Assembly (NCBI RefSeq): GCF_900177805.1
Contig: NZ_FXAX01000002.1
Location: 186,001-250,000 of the forward strand
Length of the DNA stretch: 64,000 nucleotides
DNA from: Fibrobacter sp. UWB13
GTDB taxonomy: Bacteria > Fibrobacterota > Fibrobacteria > Fibrobacterales > Fibrobacteraceae
Direction of reading: 5' to 3'
Both the position numbers and the translations under genes were made by a program. Of this stretch, positions 1-9,835 are shown one piece after another; positions within the stretch are counted from its first letter, which is position 1, and every line of letters begins with the position of its first letter. Under the pieces are notes generated by a model. That model was not told the origin of the DNA and ran no database searches. It worked only from the letters and a program-made list of their open reading frames with translations.

Positions 1-1
1 C

Positions 2-124
2 AACATAGACGGTCAAAGCACCCCCTGCAATGTCAAGGCGCTTCAGATTTGGACTAAAGGCGCGAATGATGTTCCGGTCTTATCTGCCGTTTATGGACAC
101 ATCGATATTTCAAAACAAGGTTAG
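2..124 (+). CDS. C-terminal fragment of a signalling protein, probably HD-GYP/REC-type response regulator
   Basis: Only the last 40 codons are in the window; the reading frame is open from base 2 to the TAG at 122-124. The peptide ends PVLSAVYGHIDISKQG. It aligns by eye with the last residues of the complete REC/HD-GYP protein at 4344-5864: PCNVKALQIW and LSAVYGHIDI here against PCKIKVQQCW and ISVYGCVEFF there. It is therefore probably the C-terminal PAS-like domain of a paralogue. The HPt gene follows after only 9 bases, so the two are likely co-transcribed. The family assignment rests on this short match only. Confidence 0.55.
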   Translation, partial: NIDGQSTPCNVKALQIWTKGANDVPVLSAVYGHIDISKQG

Positions 125-133
125 GATAAATTT

Positions 134-484
134 ATGACACTCTCTGAATTTTACAGCTCTCTCGGTGAATCATTGGACGAAGTTCTTGAAAGACTCCGCA
201 TGGAATCTCGCGTTGCAAAGTATTTGGGACTTTTTTTGAACGATCCGAGCTTTAATGAACTCAAGACAGCCTTTGCCGGAAACAACGCCAAGACGGCATT
301 CCGCGCAGCACACACGCTCAAAGGCGTTGCCGCCAATCTCGGACTGAACAAGCTCTCCGCATCGAGTAGCGCACTCACCGAAGACCTGCGTCCGGAAGCA
401 TTTACCGCCAATTCTCAGGCACTCCTCGAAAAAGTCGAAGCAGACTACGTTGCAGCAGTGGCTGGAATCAAGCAATTGACCTAA
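134..484 (+). CDS. HPt (histidine phosphotransfer) domain protein
   Basis: A 116-residue protein that is one HPt domain. HPt proteins are four-helix bundles that carry a phosphoryl group between the receiver of a hybrid kinase and a final response regulator. The signature is seen directly: AAHTLKGVAANLG with the phospho-accepting histidine at residue 60 and the following Lys-Gly. No signal peptide or membrane segment is present, so it is cytoplasmic. It lies just behind a regulator fragment and next to a hybrid kinase, which itself lacks an HPt domain, so it is a natural relay partner for that kinase. The partner assignment is inferred from position. Confidence 0.9.
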   Translation: MTLSEFYSSLGESLDEVLERLRMESRVAKYLGLFLNDPSFNELKTAFAGNNAKTAFRAAHTLKGVAANLGLNKLSASSSALTEDLRPEAFTANSQALLEKVEADYVAAVAGIKQLT

Positions 485-499
485 TTACTCAGCTTCACT

Positions 500-530
500 G
501 GATCCTTCCGCTTTCAGCGTCAGGATGACG
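500..530. repeat. dispersed short repeat, GGATCC...AGGATGAC family, copy 1
   Basis: Starts GGATCCTTCC, contains a small palindromic core and ends CAGGATGACG. Related copies lie at 20975-21010, 39138-39180 and 63944-63971, all intergenic, with the same edges and different cores. This copy sits between the converging HPt gene and hybrid kinase gene. Confidence 0.6.
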
Positions 531-536
531 GAGTAG

Positions 537-2921
537 CTATTTCTTGAGATACTTCTTCAACGCGTCTTCGAGTTGGGCGATGACGATGGGCTTTGCCAAG
601 TGACCATCCATGCCCGCTTCGAATGACTTGCGACGGTCTTCATCAAACGCATTTGCCGAAAGGGCAATAATCGGAATTCGCTTGTCCGGGAACATCTGGC
701 GAATAGTACGCGTCGCCTCAAAGCCGTCCATTACCGGCATCTGGATATCCATCAAAATGCAGTCGTAGTAGTCGGGACCTTTTTCTTTTAAGCGTTCCAC
801 TGCGATGGAACCATCTTCTGCCGATTCCACGACAACACCAGCACTTTCCAAGATATCTTTGGAAATTTCGAGATTCAGCTCGTTATCTTCGACGACTAGA
901 ACCTTAAAGCCCTCGAACGAAACCGCTTCCTGCTCGGAATGCGCAAAGCGCACCTGTTCAACGTCTTCGGGATGTTCCTGAATGCGCATCGGGATACGGA
1001 TAGTAAACTTGGACCCTTCCCCTACCTTGCTATCCACTTCGATGGAGCCTTCCATCATATCGATAATGCGCTTGGTAATTGCAAGTCCAAGACCTGTTCC
1101 CTGCTGCTTACTGACTGTAGATGTCCGCTCACGGGAGAATTCATCAAAAAGGTGCTGCTGGTATTCGGCACTCATGCCGATTCCCGTATCCTTGATGACA
1201 ATCTGGTACAGTCCATAGCCTACCCGTTCCGACGGAATCTGGGATATATCCACCGTCACAGAACCGCCCGAAGGCGTGTACTTCACCGCATTCGAGACGA
1301 CGTTGATGACTACCTGATTCAAACGCAAGAAGTCGACATAAACATATCGATTCTGGATATCATGTTGCGCAAAATCAAAGTGAACGTTTTTCTTTTCGGC
1401 AAGGGAACGGAGCATCGGCACATAATCTTCGCTATTTTCACCCAAATTCACCGGATTCAAATCCAGTTCCACCTTGCCACTTTCAATGCGAGACATGTCC
1501 AGCACATCGTTGATTAAGGACAAAAGATGTTCACTCGAAAGTTTAGACTTATTGAGGCAATCAAGCGCTTTAGCCTTGTCATCGATATTCTTGACCGCCA
1601 TGTCGGTAAAGCCAATCATCGCATTCAGCGGCGTGCGAATGTCATGCGACATGTTGAAGAGGAAGGCGCTCTTAGCCTTGTTCGCAAGTTCCGCCTTTTC
1701 GAGATTCGCCATTTCGCGTTTTGTCTCGGCATCGACGCTATGGAAACCCGCAATCACATGGTTCTTGAAGTTTTCGTCCTTGACGAATTTAATTTGGTAG
1801 TAAATATCTTCGCCACCGACCTGCAACCTGAAGTTGACAAAGTACATGTGTTCCCGTTCCACCATGTCGAGAACTTTTGCAGGTTCTGTCGCAGCGCAGA
1901 ACGATTCGCGATCGCTCGGGTGGACTACCGTATCGACAAGCACTTCCAGACGTTTGCCGAAATTGTTGATTTTGGACCAACCCGGTACCATCTCATCAAA
2001 CATCGGGTCAAAGCGATAGTGCACCTCGGATAGCGTTTCATAATCCACGTACACCACGCAGCCAAAGTCATCGGACAAACCCGAAATCACAGCCATGTCG
2101 CGGTTAGCAATCGCCTTGCGTTCCGCCTTGGCGGATTCCTCTTCATCGACGTTTTCAAGCGTCACGACAATGTGGTTTTCGGAATCTGGAGTTCGAGTCG
2201 CCTTCAAGCGGTAATAAACCAGGCGCCCGTCAAACGAAAAACGGAAAGAGACCGAGACGGCGCGATCATTTTCGAGATCGCGAAGCAGTTTTTCCTTGTC
2301 GATAAATTCCTGAACAGCCTCCCAGTCTTCCCTGTAAACAACCTTTTCCAAAGCCTGTTCAAAGCCCGCAAAAAAATCACTACAGTTCTTGGCATCGAGA
2401 GTCTTCACGACACCTTGGGCGTTAAACTCAATGAACGAATTGTCATTGATATCGACGTAATAAATATTGTCGAAACCATCGCCAAGCGTGTTTGCAATAT
2501 CGGAATACTGGTCTAGTTCACGCAAGTGCATCTTGAACTCAATCTGTTCGGTCACGTCGGTGCAACAGCCTTCAAGGCGCACCCCCCGCTTGTACTCGTC
2601 ATTGCGCTTGCCGTGGTTTTGCAAGAATATGACCCCGCGAGACTGGTGGTTCCAGGCGTATTCCAGTTCGGACATTTCACCACGATTCATCTGCTCTACA
2701 AATTCGGCATACGCCTCATAATACGAGAGGTCTACGTTATTGCACCACAAGTTGTAGAGGTCTTCGGGGAGCGTTTCTTCGGGGAATCCAAGAATTTGGA
2801 GAAGAGCCTTGTCGGCATACATTCGTGGAGGGCGACCTTCATCTACTTCGATGACCCACAAGCCGACGCCTGCACTAGACAGAATCGCATGAGTCAAGTC
2901 TGACGATTCAAGACAGTCCAT
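537..2921 (-). CDS. hybrid sensor histidine kinase (three PAS-like units, HisKA, HATPase_c, REC)
   Basis: A 794-residue cytoplasmic hybrid kinase. Three PAS-like sensor units occupy about residues 1-405; the later two contain the YYVD/VYVD strand motif. A short helical linker leads to the dimerisation domain with H-box FNMSHDIRTPLNAMIGF, phospho-His at residue 426. The ATPase domain shows the N box (NVVSNAVKYTP), DTGIGM and GTGLGLAI. A C-terminal receiver (KVLVVEDNELN, then LMDIQMPVMDG) has its phospho-acceptor at D725. No membrane segment is seen, so it senses something in the cytoplasm. A GGAGGAG sequence lies upstream of the ATG. The phosphate probably passes to an HPt such as the one at 134-484. 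The ligand is unknown. Confidence 0.93.
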   Translation of the reverse strand: MDCLESSDLTHAILSSAGVGLWVIEVDEGRPPRMYADKALLQILGFPEETLPEDLYNLWCNNVDLSYYEAYAEFVEQMNRGEMSELEYAWNHQSRGVIFLQNHGKRNDEYKRGVRLEGCCTDVTEQIEFKMHLRELDQYSDIANTLGDGFDNIYYVDINDNSFIEFNAQGVVKTLDAKNCSDFFAGFEQALEKVVYREDWEAVQEFIDKEKLLRDLENDRAVSVSFRFSFDGRLVYYRLKATRTPDSENHIVVTLENVDEEESAKAERKAIANRDMAVISGLSDDFGCVVYVDYETLSEVHYRFDPMFDEMVPGWSKINNFGKRLEVLVDTVVHPSDRESFCAATEPAKVLDMVEREHMYFVNFRLQVGGEDIYYQIKFVKDENFKNHVIAGFHSVDAETKREMANLEKAELANKAKSAFLFNMSHDIRTPLNAMIGFTDMAVKNIDDKAKALDCLNKSKLSSEHLLSLINDVLDMSRIESGKVELDLNPVNLGENSEDYVPMLRSLAEKKNVHFDFAQHDIQNRYVYVDFLRLNQVVINVVSNAVKYTPSGGSVTVDISQIPSERVGYGLYQIVIKDTGIGMSAEYQQHLFDEFSRERTSTVSKQQGTGLGLAITKRIIDMMEGSIEVDSKVGEGSKFTIRIPMRIQEHPEDVEQVRFAHSEQEAVSFEGFKVLVVEDNELNLEISKDILESAGVVVESAEDGSIAVERLKEKGPDYYDCILMDIQMPVMDGFEATRTIRQMFPDKRIPIIALSANAFDEDRRKSFEAGMDGHLAKPIVIAQLEDALKKYLKK

Positions 2922-3039
2922 GATTTAGTATCTCCTCCGACAAGAATATCCCTTCCAACGGGCGTCTCCAGTCGCCCATGGATATAAAATACACTTATTT
3001 TTTGGACTTGTTTGAGAAAAGACGAATAAAGTCTTGGAT

Positions 3040-4188
3040 TTAAGCCTTCGCTTTCGCTTTTTTACGGCGCCAGATTTTAAATTCCATGTAAAGTGTACTA
3101 ACCGTATAGATAAAGAGGAGCAAAAGGATGGTATTCTTCGGACGGTTCAGGTTGCAAATGCCCCATGCAAACGTAATGATGGGCAGATGAATCAAGTACG
3201 GGTAGAAAGACGCACGGCCAACACGACGCACAAGCGGGATGCAGAAAAACCTTGCCAAGAAGCCCTTGCCCGAAAGCAGACTCACCACAAACATACCGTA
3301 AATGAAAATCGGAAGGCTATGGTGGATGAAGTAATTATAGCCAGGGTTCGCATCCGGGCGCATGAGGAAGAGGCTTCCGTAAAGTGTGAGGAGCAAAAGC
3401 GCCTGAGCCACACCGCTCACATAATCTTTCTTGAAAACGTCAAAGACGCCCTCATTGTAAAGGCGATAAAGCACCATGCCAAACAAGTATTCAAAAACGC
3501 GCACCGGTGCAAACATGTGGAAAAAGCGGTATTTGGCATCGAAACCATTAAACCATAAATTGCCCGAATTGCCATACACGACCGCCCAAAGGATTCCCGG
3601 AACGAACACTCCGCCAAAGAGAATCCAAAGTGTACGGCGGTTCTGCTTGATAAGCCAGCGGCTAAACCACGGCGTAATTGCATAGCAAAGGAAAAAGCTC
3701 GTCAAGGACCAGGACGGTTCATTCAACTTCATACCAAGATCGGGGACAATCGACCACGTGAGCGTGAGGTGCATGATGAGGCTCCGCCACGGGTGGAACA
3801 TCTTAGCTAATCCCGCCGAAGCGCAATCGCCAATTTCAGAAAACGCAGGCAGATGCGTGTAGCCGCTCATCTTGAAGACAACCAACACAAACATGAGGAG
3901 CGTCATAAAGAAGTGCAAGCGGTAAAGCTTTGCAATGCGGCTGAACATGAACGGGATGACCGGGATACTGCGGTCCGGGTCGCTGTACTTGCTTGCGAAA
4001 AGGAAACCGGCCAGCACATAGAAAATCCCCGCAGCAAAAGCTGGTGCCGAAATGATGGGCATTACCCACTTGCAATCGGACATGTACACAAGGGCATTGG
4101 AACTGCCCAAATGGAGCATGACAATGTTTAAGCTTGCGAGGAGACGGAGACCGTCTATAGCGGGGAAGTAATTTGCTGGTTTCGGCAT
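3040..4188 (-). CDS. acyltransferase 3 family membrane protein (OafA/YrhL type)
   Basis: A 382-residue polytopic membrane protein. The N-terminus FPAIDGLRLLASLNIVMLHLG is the typical opening of acyltransferase family 3: DGLR, then a hydrophobic helix ending in the conserved His. Roughly ten hydrophobic segments follow, and the C-terminus is lysine-rich. Members O-acylate (often O-acetylate) cell-surface glycans or exopolysaccharides at the inner membrane. Nothing nearby identifies the acceptor; it lies alone between two signalling genes. No strong Shine-Dalgarno is visible before the ATG. The family is clear, the substrate is not. Confidence 0.88.
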   Translation of the reverse strand: MPKPANYFPAIDGLRLLASLNIVMLHLGSSNALVYMSDCKWVMPIISAPAFAAGIFYVLAGFLFASKYSDPDRSIPVIPFMFSRIAKLYRLHFFMTLLMFVLVVFKMSGYTHLPAFSEIGDCASAGLAKMFHPWRSLIMHLTLTWSIVPDLGMKLNEPSWSLTSFFLCYAITPWFSRWLIKQNRRTLWILFGGVFVPGILWAVVYGNSGNLWFNGFDAKYRFFHMFAPVRVFEYLFGMVLYRLYNEGVFDVFKKDYVSGVAQALLLLTLYGSLFLMRPDANPGYNYFIHHSLPIFIYGMFVVSLLSGKGFLARFFCIPLVRRVGRASFYPYLIHLPIITFAWGICNLNRPKNTILLLLFIYTVSTLYMEFKIWRRKKAKAKA

Positions 4189-4343
4189 TTCGAGGAAAAT
4201 TTAGAAAAACATGGTGATTTTGCGCAAATGGAAGGGGTATTTTGATTTTTCACGGGTCAAAACGCTCTTTTTCGCTACATTTTTCTTAAATTAAAGAAGT
4301 ACAACCACTTAAGAAAGAGAAAATAAATATTGGTGTTTCGACC

Positions 4344-5864
4344 ATGAGCAACGAACGCGCAAAAATTTTGATTGTCGATGATGACGCCATGAACAGAGTC
4401 GTACTTTCGGACCTGCTCTCTGACGAATATGATATCATCGAAGCAAAAGACGGTGACGAGGCCATCGGGATTCTTGAAACAACGGCAAAAGACATTACGC
4501 TCGTCTTGCTAGACATGATTATGCCAGGACGAGACGGTCTCCAAGTTCTTGAAGTCATGAACGAAAAAGGGTGGATCAAGGGAACCCCGGTCGTGATGAT
4601 TTCAGCAGAGACCTCCACCCCTCAAGTGGAAAAAGCTTTTTCGCTCGGCGTGACCGACTTTATCTACCGTCCGTTCGACCAGATGGTCGTGCAGACGCGA
4701 GTTCGCAATACAATCAATCTTTATGTGAAGCAGATGCAGCTTTCGGAACTTGTGGCTGACAAGATTTACGAAAGGACGCGAAACAGCGACATGCTGATTT
4801 CCATCTTGAGCCACATTGTGGAATTCCGTAACGGAGAAAGCGGCCAGCACGTTCTGCACATCAAAAAGATTACAGACATTCTTTTACGCGCATTGCTCAA
4901 GCGCACCCAGGATTACAAGATTACCGAAGAAGAAATCGGCACTATCGCTACAGCATCTTCGATGCACGATATCGGTAAGATTACGATTCCCGACGAGATT
5001 TTGAACAAGCCCGACAAGCTCACAAAAGAAGAATTCGACATCATGAAGCAACACTCCATGAACGGTGCCAAGATGCTCGATGCCATCCAGTTCTTCAAGA
5101 ACGAGCCGTTGATGAAATTCGCCTACGACATTTGCCGTTGGCACCACGAGCGCTGGGACGGACGCGGTTACCCCGACGGTCTCAAAGGGAACGAAATCCC
5201 CATCAGCGCCCAAGTCGTCTCCGTTGCCGACGTATACGATGCCCTTACCAGCGAACGCTGCTACAAGAAGGCGTTCAGCCATGAGAAGGCTCTCGAAATG
5301 ATCCGCAACAACGAGTGCGGCGTATTCAACCCTTTGCTTTTGGAATGTCTCGGAGATGTCGCTGACACATTGCCCAAGGAATTGAACGACCAACGCACAA
5401 GCAAACTCAGCGATGCCGATTTTGCCAAGATCGCACGTTCGATTTTCGAAAGCACCGAAGAAAGTTCAGACAACATTATTTACGAGCAGTATCGGAACGA
5501 ACGCCGGAAGAGCCAATTCTTTGCCACGCTGCATCGTGGCGTTACATTCGAATACACTTACGAGCCCTCCATGCTGAAACTCGAGGCCAAGAATGCAAAA
5601 TCCTTGAGTTTCCCCAAGACTATGATTGAGCCAGAAAACAATAGCGAATTCTGGAACATCTTTGGGCGCGAGAACTGGGATGAATTTGCAAAGCTTTTGC
5701 ACGATCCGCAGCTGAACAACGACTCGTTCACGTTCAATAGCGAGATGCGAGTCAAAGGCGAAAAGCGTCCGTGCAAGATTAAAGTCCAACAGTGTTGGAA
5801 CAGGCGCGATCCGGAGAATCCGGAGCTCATTTCCGTCTACGGATGCGTGGAATTCTTTAAGTAA
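4344..5864 (+). CDS. response regulator with HD-GYP domain and C-terminal PAS-like domain
   Basis: A 506-residue soluble protein. Residues about 5-125 are a receiver (ILIVDDDAMNR; phospho-acceptor D57 in LVLLDMIMPGRDG). Residues about 145-340 are an HD-GYP phosphodiesterase domain with SSMHDIGKI (the HD pair) and HHERWDGRGYPDG (HHE and GYP). HD-GYP proteins hydrolyse c-di-GMP to pGpG/GMP. Residues about 385-506 resemble a PAS-like fold and recur in the truncated gene at the window's left edge. Output is probably c-di-GMP removal under control of a histidine kinase; the flanking hybrid kinases are candidates. The ATG is preceded by AAGAAAGAGAAAATAAAT, a purine-rich but non-canonical leader. 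Confidence 0.92.
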   Translation: MSNERAKILIVDDDAMNRVVLSDLLSDEYDIIEAKDGDEAIGILETTAKDITLVLLDMIMPGRDGLQVLEVMNEKGWIKGTPVVMISAETSTPQVEKAFSLGVTDFIYRPFDQMVVQTRVRNTINLYVKQMQLSELVADKIYERTRNSDMLISILSHIVEFRNGESGQHVLHIKKITDILLRALLKRTQDYKITEEEIGTIATASSMHDIGKITIPDEILNKPDKLTKEEFDIMKQHSMNGAKMLDAIQFFKNEPLMKFAYDICRWHHERWDGRGYPDGLKGNEIPISAQVVSVADVYDALTSERCYKKAFSHEKALEMIRNNECGVFNPLLLECLGDVADTLPKELNDQRTSKLSDADFAKIARSIFESTEESSDNIIYEQYRNERRKSQFFATLHRGVTFEYTYEPSMLKLEAKNAKSLSFPKTMIEPENNSEFWNIFGRENWDEFAKLLHDPQLNNDSFTFNSEMRVKGEKRPCKIKVQQCWNRRDPENPELISVYGCVEFFK

Positions 5865-5896
5865 TGGTGATCCCGGCACAGAGGCCGGAATGACAA
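5865..5896. repeat. dispersed short repeat, TGGTGA-CCCGGC...GCCGG-TGACA family, copy 1
   Basis: Reads TGGTGATCCCGGCAC then GAGGCCGGAATGACAAC: an inverted repeat CCGGC/GCCGG with conserved flanks. A near-identical element is at 11734-11765, and relatives with altered cores lie at 17813-17842 and 17905-17935. It begins right at the end of the HD-GYP gene, so it may serve as a transcript end, although no T-run follows. Confidence 0.55.
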
Positions 5897-6011
5897 CGGA
5901 GCCGAGCGATGCAGAAATATGCTTGCATGTTTCTATATCCGAGGCGAACAAGTCAAGCCCCGTTAGGGGAATGACATTGTAAAAAGCACGGGCATGACGG
6001 TATGCGATAAT

Positions 6012-9000
6012 TTATCCTAAGAATTTACGAAGGACTTTCTTGAGTTTTTCAACGTCAATGGGCTTTGCAATATGCTCGTTCATGCCAGCATCCATAGCAG
6101 CTTTGCGGTCTTCTTCAAACGCATTCGCCGTCATCGCTATAATCGGGACTTTCTTGAAGTAATCATCGCGCAAAGACCTGATCTGACGAGCGGCTTCGAG
6201 ACCGTCCATCACAGGCATTTGCACATCCATCAAAATCACATCATAAGCGCCCGGCTTTGCCATTTTGAGTCTTCCTAAAGCGACACAGCCATCTTCGGCA
6301 TAATCGACGACAAAGCCCATTTCTTCAAGAACGCTTTGCGCAATTTCACGGTTGAGCTCGTTATCTTCAACAAGAAGGATTTTCTTCCCGGCAAAGTTCG
6401 CAGACTCATCGCATTCCACTTTCGCATCGTCTTTCAAAACGCCTATGGCACGAGCCAAGACATCATGCATTTCTGTCAGGAACAGCGGTTTGCTTATAAA
6501 CGATGTCACACCCGCTTCGCGCGCACTCTTTTCAATGTTTGCACAGTCGTAAGATGCCATGACGATAATCGGATTATCATTCCCCGGAATCATGCGCAGT
6601 TGTTCCACAGCGTTGATGCTTTCCATATCGAGCAATCGGTCATCAAGAACGATGACGGAATAGCATTCGTGGCGATCAACAGCTTCTTTTGCACGCAGCA
6701 CCGCTTCACGGCCATACATTGTCCATTCTGCACGCATTCCCAATCGACGCAAAAGGTTTGTCGCACTGGAGCATGCATTATAATCGCTAGCGACAACGAG
6801 AGCGCGGGCATTCTGCAACGCATCGAGATTCGTCAAATCCGCAGAAGTATCCTGGATTTTCAGTTTCAGATGAATGATGAATTCCGTTCCCTGATTAGGG
6901 GCGCTCACAACATTTATGGAGCCTCCCATCATATCGACAATTTTCTTGGTAATGGACATGCCAAGCCCAGTCCCTTGCGTCTTGGAAATCGTTGAGGTGC
7001 GTTCGCGTTCAAACGGTTGGTACAGGACTTTCAAGAATTCCGGGCTCATGCCGATGCCATCATCCTTGACATGGAACTCGTACGTTCCCGTTTTTTCATC
7101 ACTAGCGGTCTGACGGACAAACACGTGGATATTACCGCCCACCGGCGTAAACTTGACCGCATTTGAAAGCAGGTTGATCAGCATCTGATGCAAGCGCAGC
7201 TTGTCACAAATAACAAGTTCGTTCTCGATATTGAACGTATCCATGTAAAGGTTTTGCTGTTTTTCACTCGCCTGACCTAAAACAATCGTATTCAGGTCAT
7301 GCATGATTTCGGACAAGTTGCAGTTTACCTCTTCAAGGCGAATCTTGCCCGACTCAATGCGGCTCATATCGAGAATATCATTGATGAGCGAGAGCAAATG
7401 CGTACTCGAAACGACAGTCTTGTTCAAATAATTCTTGACCAGCACAGGATCATCCAAATTATTCAGCGCAAGGTTTGTAAAACCGATAATGGCATTCATC
7501 GGCGTGCGGATGTCATGCGACATGTTCGAAAGGAACATCGTCTTTGCATTGTTTGCCTTTTCAGCCTGCACAAGAGCCTGTTCCAAAAGCTTCTGCTGTT
7601 CCTCAAGTTCCCGCTTCTGTTCCGCAATCTTTGCGTCCAGTTCCATCTTTTGTGCGGTTATATTGTCAATGAACATGAACGCCATAATAAAGGTCACCGG
7701 CACGCCATTTCTACGTTCCAGAACAAACGTCGTCACGCGACGCCATTCACCCTTGAGCGCACGGTAGCTGTACTCGCGCTTATCGACATCTGCCAAGTAT
7801 GAACGCATAAAATCAACGTTCGCCATGTTTTCCCAAGTTTCGCGGAACTCCGGCAAGACCTCCTTGCTGAACTCAAGAATAGCGCTACTGTACTTGATAA
7901 AGCCGCCATAAGTTTTACCTTTCTCGTAAACCGCCGATTCACGGATACTGCGGACAGTATCGTCTTCGAGATTCACAAAATAAACGCCAAAATAATCTTC
8001 ATAAAGCTTGCTATCAACATAGCGGTTTAGAATTTCGGCATCCTTGTCGGCAAAACAAACTACAACAGCACGCGGTGTTTCATTTTGCGAACCGACTTTC
8101 ACGAACTTTATCTCGCTAAAACGGGTTCCTCCAGTATCGTATTTTCTGTAGTGCGCTATAAACGATTTTTGGCCTTCAAGCAGTTTCTTGATATGTTCAA
8201 TAGAAGCAAAATCACCAATTCTTTTCTTATCGAGTTCATGGACAAATCCGTTGACATACGCCTTGAACACTTTAGAATAACATTTATCGTGTTGATACAG
8301 CTTTCCGTAATTGACTTCAGCATAGTCGCTCACCGTGTAAGGCGTAAACGTATCCGTATCAAGATCGACATAGTAGACTGAGGTGAATTCCGTCGCAAGC
8401 ACATTGATAATGTCGAAGTTGCGTTCCATGTTGCGTTCGCGCTCTTTACGGGCAAGGACTTCCTTGTGGATATTGGCAACAGCGATAATAATATGATCGT
8501 CAGCGGCCTTGGACCAAAGCGCCTTAAGGCGGTAGTATTGAGGCTCGCCATTGACCATAAGCCTGTATTCGGTTGAAAAGGTTTTGTCGCCCTCAAGCTG
8601 AGAAAGCAAAAAATCCTTATTCATGACCGAAGTCAACCGTTCAACATCTTGCGGGTAGATAATCTTCTTGATGTCTCTCGTACATTCTTCGAAAAAGTTT
8701 TGGCGGCTCATCAGGAGCTTGAGCTTGATATAGCTACTTTCCTGGTTGAACACGTCGTACGAATTGTCATTCAAGTTCACATAGTAAATAATTTCGTACT
8801 CAATGCTCAACGCATTTGCAATTTCGGAAAATTCGCGGTTCATCACGTCCGAACGTTTTTCTTCGTCGCGGTCTGCAATGCCAAGCACTACCACAGGCGA
8901 TTTTTCATCGGAAACCCGGACGAATTTCATCTGGAAATAGCGGCCATCGCGATTCTTGTAGTCCACCTCGAAGTGGCTCTGCCTCGAAAACCTTTCACGA

Positions 9001-9647
9001 ATGCTCTCGATCGACGCTAAAGTCAAAACGCGCTTGGCATCTCCGCTACTTACAATTTCTTTGGCATATTTCTCTAAAGCCTCGGAATAGAGCATCTCGC
9101 CGCGAAGCTCTTTTTCAAAAATGCGTGCCGTCTGCGACTTGACATAGGAATGCATTTTTTCCGAATCAAGATCGATGCGGTAAAGTGCATTGAATTCCAT
9201 GGCAAGGGCCTGGATAACGCGGTAGCCTTCCTCGACCTTCATGCGTTTGCGGATTTCGTCATCGACATTCAAGAAGCAGATGGCCATGTGGTCTTCATCA
9301 CGGCCACGGGTCACCTGGAGCTTGCAATAGCGTTCCTTGCCTGTTACAATCTCACGCACCACAAACGAGAAACTGCTTTCTTTTTTAAGGCGGCCTCGGA
9401 CATAAGCTACAGATAGCATATCCTTCAGCACATCGCGGTCATCGGGATGGACATCTTCGGAAATAAACTTCTGGAGAGCGGATACGGCGTTATCGCCATC
9501 GCCATACTTTTTTTCAAGGCCCTTTTTGCGATAGTAAACGACATACGAGAAATCCAGCAAATTCACATAATATGCGGAAATGAACTGTTCGTAAAATATT
9601 TCCGAGAACAGTTCAGCGTATGCAACCTGATTTTCACTATCACTCAT
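6012..9647 (-). CDS. large hybrid sensor histidine kinase (five PAS-like units, HisKA, HATPase_c, two receivers)
   Basis: A 1211-residue protein without visible membrane helices. The first ~660 residues hold about five related sensor units, each around 130 residues and marked by a strand such as AYYVNLLDFSY, IYYVNLNDNSYDVF or VYYVDLDTDTF; the same motif occurs in the kinase at 537-2921. A coiled-coil (about 665-705) leads into the H-box FLSNMSHDIRTPMNAIIGF with phospho-His 711. The ATPase domain has NLLSNAVKFTP, DDGIGM and GTGLGMSI. The first receiver (about 940-1055) looks degenerate at its acidic pocket. The second (about 1085-1205) is complete, with D1141 in LMDVQMPVMDG. An AGGGAG Shine-Dalgarno precedes the ATG. 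The ligands are unknown. Confidence 0.92.
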   Translation of the reverse strand: MSDSENQVAYAELFSEIFYEQFISAYYVNLLDFSYVVYYRKKGLEKKYGDGDNAVSALQKFISEDVHPDDRDVLKDMLSVAYVRGRLKKESSFSFVVREIVTGKERYCKLQVTRGRDEDHMAICFLNVDDEIRKRMKVEEGYRVIQALAMEFNALYRIDLDSEKMHSYVKSQTARIFEKELRGEMLYSEALEKYAKEIVSSGDAKRVLTLASIESIRERFSRQSHFEVDYKNRDGRYFQMKFVRVSDEKSPVVVLGIADRDEEKRSDVMNREFSEIANALSIEYEIIYYVNLNDNSYDVFNQESSYIKLKLLMSRQNFFEECTRDIKKIIYPQDVERLTSVMNKDFLLSQLEGDKTFSTEYRLMVNGEPQYYRLKALWSKAADDHIIIAVANIHKEVLARKERERNMERNFDIINVLATEFTSVYYVDLDTDTFTPYTVSDYAEVNYGKLYQHDKCYSKVFKAYVNGFVHELDKKRIGDFASIEHIKKLLEGQKSFIAHYRKYDTGGTRFSEIKFVKVGSQNETPRAVVVCFADKDAEILNRYVDSKLYEDYFGVYFVNLEDDTVRSIRESAVYEKGKTYGGFIKYSSAILEFSKEVLPEFRETWENMANVDFMRSYLADVDKREYSYRALKGEWRRVTTFVLERRNGVPVTFIMAFMFIDNITAQKMELDAKIAEQKRELEEQQKLLEQALVQAEKANNAKTMFLSNMSHDIRTPMNAIIGFTNLALNNLDDPVLVKNYLNKTVVSSTHLLSLINDILDMSRIESGKIRLEEVNCNLSEIMHDLNTIVLGQASEKQQNLYMDTFNIENELVICDKLRLHQMLINLLSNAVKFTPVGGNIHVFVRQTASDEKTGTYEFHVKDDGIGMSPEFLKVLYQPFERERTSTISKTQGTGLGMSITKKIVDMMGGSINVVSAPNQGTEFIIHLKLKIQDTSADLTNLDALQNARALVVASDYNACSSATNLLRRLGMRAEWTMYGREAVLRAKEAVDRHECYSVIVLDDRLLDMESINAVEQLRMIPGNDNPIIVMASYDCANIEKSAREAGVTSFISKPLFLTEMHDVLARAIGVLKDDAKVECDESANFAGKKILLVEDNELNREIAQSVLEEMGFVVDYAEDGCVALGRLKMAKPGAYDVILMDVQMPVMDGLEAARQIRSLRDDYFKKVPIIAMTANAFEEDRKAAMDAGMNEHIAKPIDVEKLKKVLRKFLG

Positions 9648-9751
9648 AATCGCTCCCTTTCTGCAATTAATTAAAATACATCAATTTTATGGATTAAGGT
9701 ACAACAATCCCTATAAAAACCCTATTTTTCGTTTTTTTTGATTTTTCGCAC

Positions 9752-9788
9752 AAAAAAGAACCTTCGAGGGGGTACCTCGAAGGCCTTT
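9752..9788 (-). terminator. intrinsic terminator of the first GH10 gene
   Basis: Inverted repeat CCTTCGAGG / CCTCGAAGG with a short loop, followed in the minus direction by a T-rich tract (TTCTTTTTTG). The same hairpin recurs behind the other two GH10 genes. Confidence 0.85.
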
Positions 9789-9835
9789 GGGTGTAAAAGA
9801 CTCCCTATGAGGGAGTTATGGATTAGGAATTCTAG

